DNA from: Gammaproteobacteria bacterium
GTDB lineage: Bacteria > Pseudomonadota > Gammaproteobacteria > Xanthomonadales > SZUA-36
Reading direction: 5' to 3'
DNA: 64,000 nt
Assembly: GCA_030428105.1 (NCBI GenBank)
Contig: JAUIBE010000010.1
Coordinates: 45,085 to 109,084, forward strand
The notes under the pieces are model-generated. The model was not told the origin of the DNA. It saw only the letters and a list, made by a program, of their open reading frames with translations, and made no database searches. Positions 59,798 through 64,000 of this stretch are shown piece by piece. Position 1 is the stretch's first letter, and each line of letters starts with the position of its first letter. The translations under genes and the position numbers were made by a program.

Positions 59798-60725
59798 AAC
59801 CAACACCTACCCGATTGGAACCCCCGGCGTACCGTGGGGCGACGAAGAAAAAGCAGAGTGGCTGGCCCGGCAGAGCGTTAAGCGCTCATACCGGGACGAA
59901 GTGCTGGATAAACTGGATTCTGTGAGCGGTGCGTTCGAGCGTATTCATTACGGCGCGCTTTCGATTGACGCAGAGCGGTACCCGCTGTTTGCGTTCAAAA
60001 CACGCGACTGGCATGCCGACCGGCCCAATGCGCTGATCACGGGCGGGGTGCACGGCTACGAGACTTCCGGTGTGCAGGGCGCCATCCGCTTCCTGTTGCA
60101 AAAAGCGGAATCCTACGCGCAATGGTTCAACTTGGTCATTGCACCGTGCGTGAGTCCCTGGGGCTATGAAACCATCAATCGATGGAACCCTGCCGCGCTC
60201 GACCCCAACCGCTGTTTTTACGCCGACAGCCCGGCCGAGGAATCAGCGGCGCTAATGGCTTTCTTGAGTGGGCTGGATGTCGAATTCCTGGCCCACCTCG
60301 ACCTGCACGAGACCACCGACACTGACAATACCGAGTTTCGGCCCGCGCTGGCCGCACGCGATGCCAAGCACCAGGAAATCTGGCAGATTCCCGATGGCTT
60401 CTACACCGTGGGCGATACCGAGAAGCCGGCTGAAGGGTTCCAGCGCGCCATCATCGAATCGGTTGAGAAGGTCACCCACATTGCGCCGCCTGACGACGAC
60501 GGCAACATCATCGGCGAGCCAATGCAGCAGCCGGGCGTCATAAACTACAAGGCCAGCGAGTGGGGCCTGTGCATGGGCGTGACCGGCGCGGCCAACGTAA
60601 CCACCACCGAGGTCTACCCCGACAGCCCCAAGGTGGATGACGAGAACTGCACCCAGGCGCAGGTGGCCGCCGTCGAGGGCGGGTTGGGGTACCTAAAAGA
60701 CCTGGGGTCGGACCACGGTAAGTGA
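59790..60725 (+). CDS. M14-family metallopeptidase (zinc carboxypeptidase-like)
   Basis: 311 residues. Zinc ligands HGYE in GGVHGYETSG (His and Glu), and His in HLDLHET; the catalytic Glu is likely in TTTEVYPDS. The pattern is that of the compact M14 / succinylglutamate desuccinylase-like group. No signal peptide, so cytoplasmic. The last codons (LGSDHGK and TGA) lie inside the terminal repeat of the MITE-like element that starts at 60704, so the natural C-terminus has been replaced by a few element-encoded residues. Overlaps the DUF6090-like gene by eight bases. Confidence 0.85.
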   Translation: MTETNTYPIGTPGVPWGDEEKAEWLARQSVKRSYRDEVLDKLDSVSGAFERIHYGALSIDAERYPLFAFKTRDWHADRPNALITGGVHGYETSGVQGAIRFLLQKAESYAQWFNLVIAPCVSPWGYETINRWNPAALDPNRCFYADSPAEESAALMAFLSGLDVEFLAHLDLHETTDTDNTEFRPALAARDAKHQEIWQIPDGFYTVGDTEKPAEGFQRAIIESVEKVTHIAPPDDDGNIIGEPMQQPGVINYKASEWGLCMGVTGAANVTTTEVYPDSPKVDDENCTQAQVAAVEGGLGYLKDLGSDHGK

Positions 60726-60938
60726 TTGATTCCAAATGATTGTGTGGGCTGAATTGATCAAAATTCTTCCTTAGAGGCACTGTTTTGGGCCCAAAATGGG
60801 CGCTGTAAGCGTCTTGGGGCTCGGCCTCTGAACTTAAAGCAGCATTTTAAGCCATGAAAACAGCCCTCTAAGGAAAAAAAGTGGGCTAATTTTCATTGAG
60901 TTTGCATATAAATCAATTGCTTGCCGTGGTCCGACCCC
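60704..60938. mobile_element. MITE-like element, copy C
   Basis: 235 bp, the same length as copy B, between GGGGTCGGACC (60704-60714) and GGTCCGACCCC (60928-60938). Two inner hairpins: CCTTAGAGGCACTGTTTTGG ... GGGCGC around 60770-60810 and CATGAAAACAGCCCTCTAAGG around 60852-60873, with CTTAGAG / CTCTAAG tips. It fills the gap 60726-61041 and supplies the stop codon of the M14 gene. No transposase. Confidence 0.85.
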
Positions 60939-61041
60939 AGTTACCTGAGGTGCGTGCGCGTTTCGAACGTATAAACAAGTGTTGGGGCGGGAGTCGTGGA
61001 ATAATGGCTCGCCGTGCTGTTAACTTCATCCAGGAGCTACC

Positions 61042-64000
61042 GTGAAATTCAACAAGAATAACTGCCTGATCAGCGCTTTCCTTACCTGCCTGGTTGTTTT
61101 TGCACCCCCGGCCTTTTCTGCAGACCAGCAGACCATCGGCCGTGCTGCCGGTGGCCTTGAGATGCGCGGCATTGGTCCGGCGTTCATGGGTGGGCGCATT
61201 GCTGATATCGATGTGCACCCCGCCAATCCGAGCACATGGTTTGTGGCCGTGGGGTCTGGCGGCGTATGGAAAACCACCAATGCCGGGGTGACCTGGACGC
61301 CGGTGTTTGATGACCAGCCGGTGTACTCCATTGGCGATGTCACCATCGACCCGAACAATCCGGACGTGGTCTGGGTGGGAACCGGTGAAAATGTTAGCGG
61401 CAGGCACGTGGCCTGGGGTGATGGGGTTTACAAGAGCACCGATTCCGGCAAGACCTGGGCCAATGTGGGGCTTGGCCGTTCGGAACATATCGGCAATATC
61501 CTGATCGACCCGCGCGATAGCAACGTGGTGTACGTGGCCGCTGAAGGCCCGCTGTGGAATGCCGGGGGCGACCGCGGCGTGTACAAGACCACCGATGGTG
61601 GCCAGACCTGGCAAGCGATTCTGCAGGTTGATGAAAACACCGGCATCACCGACATTGAGTTCAACCCGGCCAACCCGGATGTGATCTACGCAGCGGCCTA
61701 CCAGCGCCGCCGTCACACCTGGGGTTTCATGGCGGGCGGACCCAACAGTGGCATCTACAAATCCACTGACGCCGGTGCTACCTGGAGCAAAAAGACAGTG
61801 GGTTTGCCGGATGGCGACATGGGCAAAATTGGCCTGGCCGTGACCGCTGCCAACCCCTCGCTGGTTTACGCCACCATCGAGGCCGATGAAGACACCCGCG
61901 GTTTCTACCGCACTGCCGACCAGGGTGAGAGCTGGACCAAGAAGAATTCCTATATTTCCGGTGGCACCGGGCCGCACTATTACCAGGAGCTGATCGCCTC
62001 GCAGCGCACCGCCGACCTGGTCTTCCAGATGGACGTTTTCGTGCACGTCACCCGTGATGGTGGCGCGACCATCGATTACCTGGGCACGGGGCGGGAAAAG
62101 CACAGCGACAACCATGCGCTGTGGATTGATCCGGACGACGACCTGCATTTGATTGTCGGTACCGACGCCGGGCTCTACGAGAGCTTCGACCAGGGCACCA
62201 CCTGGCGTCACATTCCCAACTTGCCTGTGTCGCAGTTTTACAAGGTGGCGGTGGATAACGCCGAGCCGTTTTACAACGTTCTGGGTGGCACCCAGGATCT
62301 GGGCACGCTGTTTGGCCCGTCGCGCACAACGACCACCGAGGGTGTTCGCAACCAGGATTGGTATGTACCGCTGGGCGCCGATGGCGCAGACGTGGCTTTT
62401 GACCCGGTGGAAGAAAACATCAGCTACATGGAATACCAGCAGGGTGAGTTGTTCCGGCATTACCGGGACAGCAACGAGCTGGTGTATATCCAGCCGAAGC
62501 CCGCGCCGGGTGAACAGCCGGAGCGCTGGAACTGGAATGCGCCTATCCTGATCAGCCCGCATGATGCTTCGCGGCTTTACGTGGTTTCACAGCGGGTATG
62601 GCGCAGCGATGACCGGGGCAACTCCTGGCAGGCCATCAGCGGTGATTTGACCACCAACACGAACCGCTACGAACTCGAGTACATGGATCGCGTTTGGAGC
62701 GTGGATGACCTGCACGATTACTACGCCATGTCGTTGTATGCGACCCTCACTGCCAGTTCCGAGTCGCCGGTTGCCGAGGGCGTTTTGTACACCGGCTCCG
62801 ATGATGGCTTGATCCACGCGACGACGGATGGCGGTGAGAACTGGCAACGCGCTGGCGATTTGCCGGGCGTGCCCGCACGTTCGTACATCAATGACGTGGA
62901 AGCATCGCTGTTCGATGCCAACACCGTTTTCGCAATCGCCGATGCGCACAAGGTGGGCGACTACTCGCCTTACGTTTTTGTCAGCAGCAACAATGGGCGG
63001 AGCTGGCGTTCGATCTCCGGTGATTTGCCGGCCGGCAATATCGCCTGGGCCATTCGGCAGGACCACGAGAACCCGGACCTGCTGTTCCTGGGTACCGAGT
63101 TCGGCATGTACTTCACCGTAAACGGTGGCACCAACTGGCACGCGCTTTCTGGTGCGCCCACCATTGCCTTCCGCGACATCAAGATCCAGCGTCGCGATAA
63201 CGACCTGGTGGCTTCAACCTTTGGCCGGGGCATTTACATCCTGGATGATTACTCGGCGCTCAGAACCATGGCCGAGGGCAGTTTTGGTGATGGCGCCACG
63301 CTGTTCCCCATCCGCGATGCGTGGTGGTATATCCCTTCAGAGCCGATGCAGGCGCTTGAACAGCCAACTCTGGGCAGCGACAGCTTTGCCGCGCCCAACC
63401 CCGAGTTTGGGGCCACGATTACTTACTACCTGGACCGGAAATTCACTTCTTCGAAGGAAGATCGCGAAGCACAGGAAGCATCCATCCGGGAGGAGGGCGG
63501 CGATATCCCGTTCCCCGGCTGGGATCGCCTGACAGCCGAATCCACCGAGCCGCAGCCGCGAGTGATGATCCTGGTTCGCGATTCAGAAGACCAGCCGGTA
63601 CGGTGGCTGGAAGCGGTGAACGCCGAGGGCACTCACCGGGTTTCCTGGAACCTGCGCTACGCCTCGCCCAGCGCCGTTGATCTGACGGTCGCGGCCTTCT
63701 CGCCGCCGTGGGATAACCCGCCCGTTGGGCCCCTGGCCGCACCCGGGCGCTACACCGCCCAGCTTTACGCCTTCGCCGGTGGCAATGCCACGCCGCTCGA
63801 TGATGCGCAGGCCTTCGAAGTGAAACCGGTGCGCGAGGCTACTGATGGCGTTGACTACCAGGCAGTGGCGCGTTTCCAGCAGCAGGTTGCAGACCTGCAG
63901 CGCGAGATTGGACATGCATCGGAAGAAATCACCCGCACCAAAGACCTGCTGCGTCACATGCGGAAAGCCGCCGTGGCGGCCACCGGCGCCACACCCGAGT
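61042..64000 (+). CDS. Exported VPS10/sortilin-like BNR-repeat protein, start only
   Basis: The frame opens at GTG 61042 (AGGAG six bases upstream) and runs past the window end, giving 986 codons. Signal peptide (FLTCLVVFAPPAFSA). Many BNR/Asp-box repeats of the S-x-D-x-G-x-x-W form: STDSGKTW, TTDGGQTW, STDAGATW, TADQGESW, SDDRGNSW, TTDGGENW and SSNNGRSW. The C-terminal part seen here (from about residue 790) turns into a coiled stretch rich in charged residues. Members of this family are annotated glycosyl hydrolase / WD40-BNR-like and occur in the outer envelope; the enzymatic role is not proven. The 3' end is missing. Confidence 0.88.
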   Translation, partial: MKFNKNNCLISAFLTCLVVFAPPAFSADQQTIGRAAGGLEMRGIGPAFMGGRIADIDVHPANPSTWFVAVGSGGVWKTTNAGVTWTPVFDDQPVYSIGDVTIDPNNPDVVWVGTGENVSGRHVAWGDGVYKSTDSGKTWANVGLGRSEHIGNILIDPRDSNVVYVAAEGPLWNAGGDRGVYKTTDGGQTWQAILQVDENTGITDIEFNPANPDVIYAAAYQRRRHTWGFMAGGPNSGIYKSTDAGATWSKKTVGLPDGDMGKIGLAVTAANPSLVYATIEADEDTRGFYRTADQGESWTKKNSYISGGTGPHYYQELIASQRTADLVFQMDVFVHVTRDGGATIDYLGTGREKHSDNHALWIDPDDDLHLIVGTDAGLYESFDQGTTWRHIPNLPVSQFYKVAVDNAEPFYNVLGGTQDLGTLFGPSRTTTTEGVRNQDWYVPLGADGADVAFDPVEENISYMEYQQGELFRHYRDSNELVYIQPKPAPGEQPERWNWNAPILISPHDASRLYVVSQRVWRSDDRGNSWQAISGDLTTNTNRYELEYMDRVWSVDDLHDYYAMSLYATLTASSESPVAEGVLYTGSDDGLIHATTDGGENWQRAGDLPGVPARSYINDVEASLFDANTVFAIADAHKVGDYSPYVFVSSNNGRSWRSISGDLPAGNIAWAIRQDHENPDLLFLGTEFGMYFTVNGGTNWHALSGAPTIAFRDIKIQRRDNDLVASTFGRGIYILDDYSALRTMAEGSFGDGATLFPIRDAWWYIPSEPMQALEQPTLGSDSFAAPNPEFGATITYYLDRKFTSSKEDREAQEASIREEGGDIPFPGWDRLTAESTEPQPRVMILVRDSEDQPVRWLEAVNAEGTHRVSWNLRYASPSAVDLTVAAFSPPWDNPPVGPLAAPGRYTAQLYAFAGGNATPLDDAQAFEVKPVREATDGVDYQAVARFQQQVADLQREIGHASEEITRTKDLLRHMRKAAVAATGATPE

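Noticed and set aside
60913..62562. Long minus-strand open frame (549 codons) opposite the BNR-repeat gene
   Set aside because: Shadow of a repeat-rich G+C-biased gene; the plus strand has a signal peptide, ribosome site and repeated Asp boxes.
1..64000. CRISPR array, tRNA or rRNA genes, integrase or transposase
   Set aside because: No regularly spaced repeats, cloverleaf or rRNA stretches were seen on reading, and no frame shows integrase or transposase motifs; short RNA genes could still be missed by eye.

Overview
The window reads as a chromosomal segment of a G+C-rich, Gram-negative gammaproteobacterium, most likely from the Xanthomonadales / Woeseiales / Wenzhouxiangellaceae neighbourhood. 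Supporting signs are a TonB-dependent receptor, an IPTL-CTERM exported protein, an unusually large set of secreted hydrolases and multi-domain exported proteins, a TIGR02999-like ECF sigma factor next to a Ser/Thr kinase with TPRs, and many intergenic palindromic elements. I assign this from gene style, not from a marker gene. I see no rRNA, tRNA, CRISPR array, transposase or integrase.

Layout. 1-3533: end of a sulfatase-like exported protein with a dockerin-like tail, then a tandem pair of equal-length beta-helix proteins bracketed by two REP-like hairpins, then an SDR enzyme. 3679-9081: secreted GH10 xylanase, GNAT acetyltransferase, membrane-anchored serine hydrolase. 9082-11046: a decayed IPTL-CTERM gene and an intact IPTL-CTERM gene with a strong terminator. 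11231-14616: phytase/esterase-like exported protein, O-antigen-ligase-like membrane protein, BaiN/HI0933-like flavoprotein. 14643-25484: a probable regulon in which a TetR regulator and an acetylpolyamine amidohydrolase-like deacetylase are divergent from TonB receptor, CocE hydrolase, class III aminotransferase, GPH-type transporter, serine hydrolase and acetoacetate-decarboxylase-like protein; a 24-bp palindrome lies between the two arms.

25816-34665: S41 protease lipoprotein, two-component system, M20 peptidase, PadR/HAAS regulatory pair divergent from an alpha/beta hydrolase, another serine hydrolase. 35008-43368: a giant (about 1,800 residue) exported mosaic protein divergent from an ECF sigma factor and its kinase. 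43593-46670: an A+T-richer single gene that fuses a calcineurin-like phosphoesterase to a STAND-type NTPase, the best candidate here for an undescribed (defence-like) system. 46887-50861: GntR-controlled membrane protein, LysM/M15-like peptidase, an SDR with a signal peptide, a lipoprotein whose start lies in a mobile-element remnant. 50916-57480: a three-gene operon of exported repeat proteins. 57698-64000: FKBP isomerase, a HigB/HigA-like toxin-antitoxin pair whose toxin carries a nonsense codon, a membrane-anchored unknown, an M14-type peptidase, and the start of a VPS10/BNR-repeat exported protein.

Two window-wide patterns stand out. First, three 235-275 bp elements with 11-bp terminal inverted repeats (GGGGTCGGACC) plus one half copy sit exactly at gene 3' ends or a gene 5' end and supply stop codons or N-terminal codons. 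Second, exported proteins of unrelated fold end in a similar short tail of the type D-[IV]-[IL]-F-x-[DN]-G-[LM]-E.
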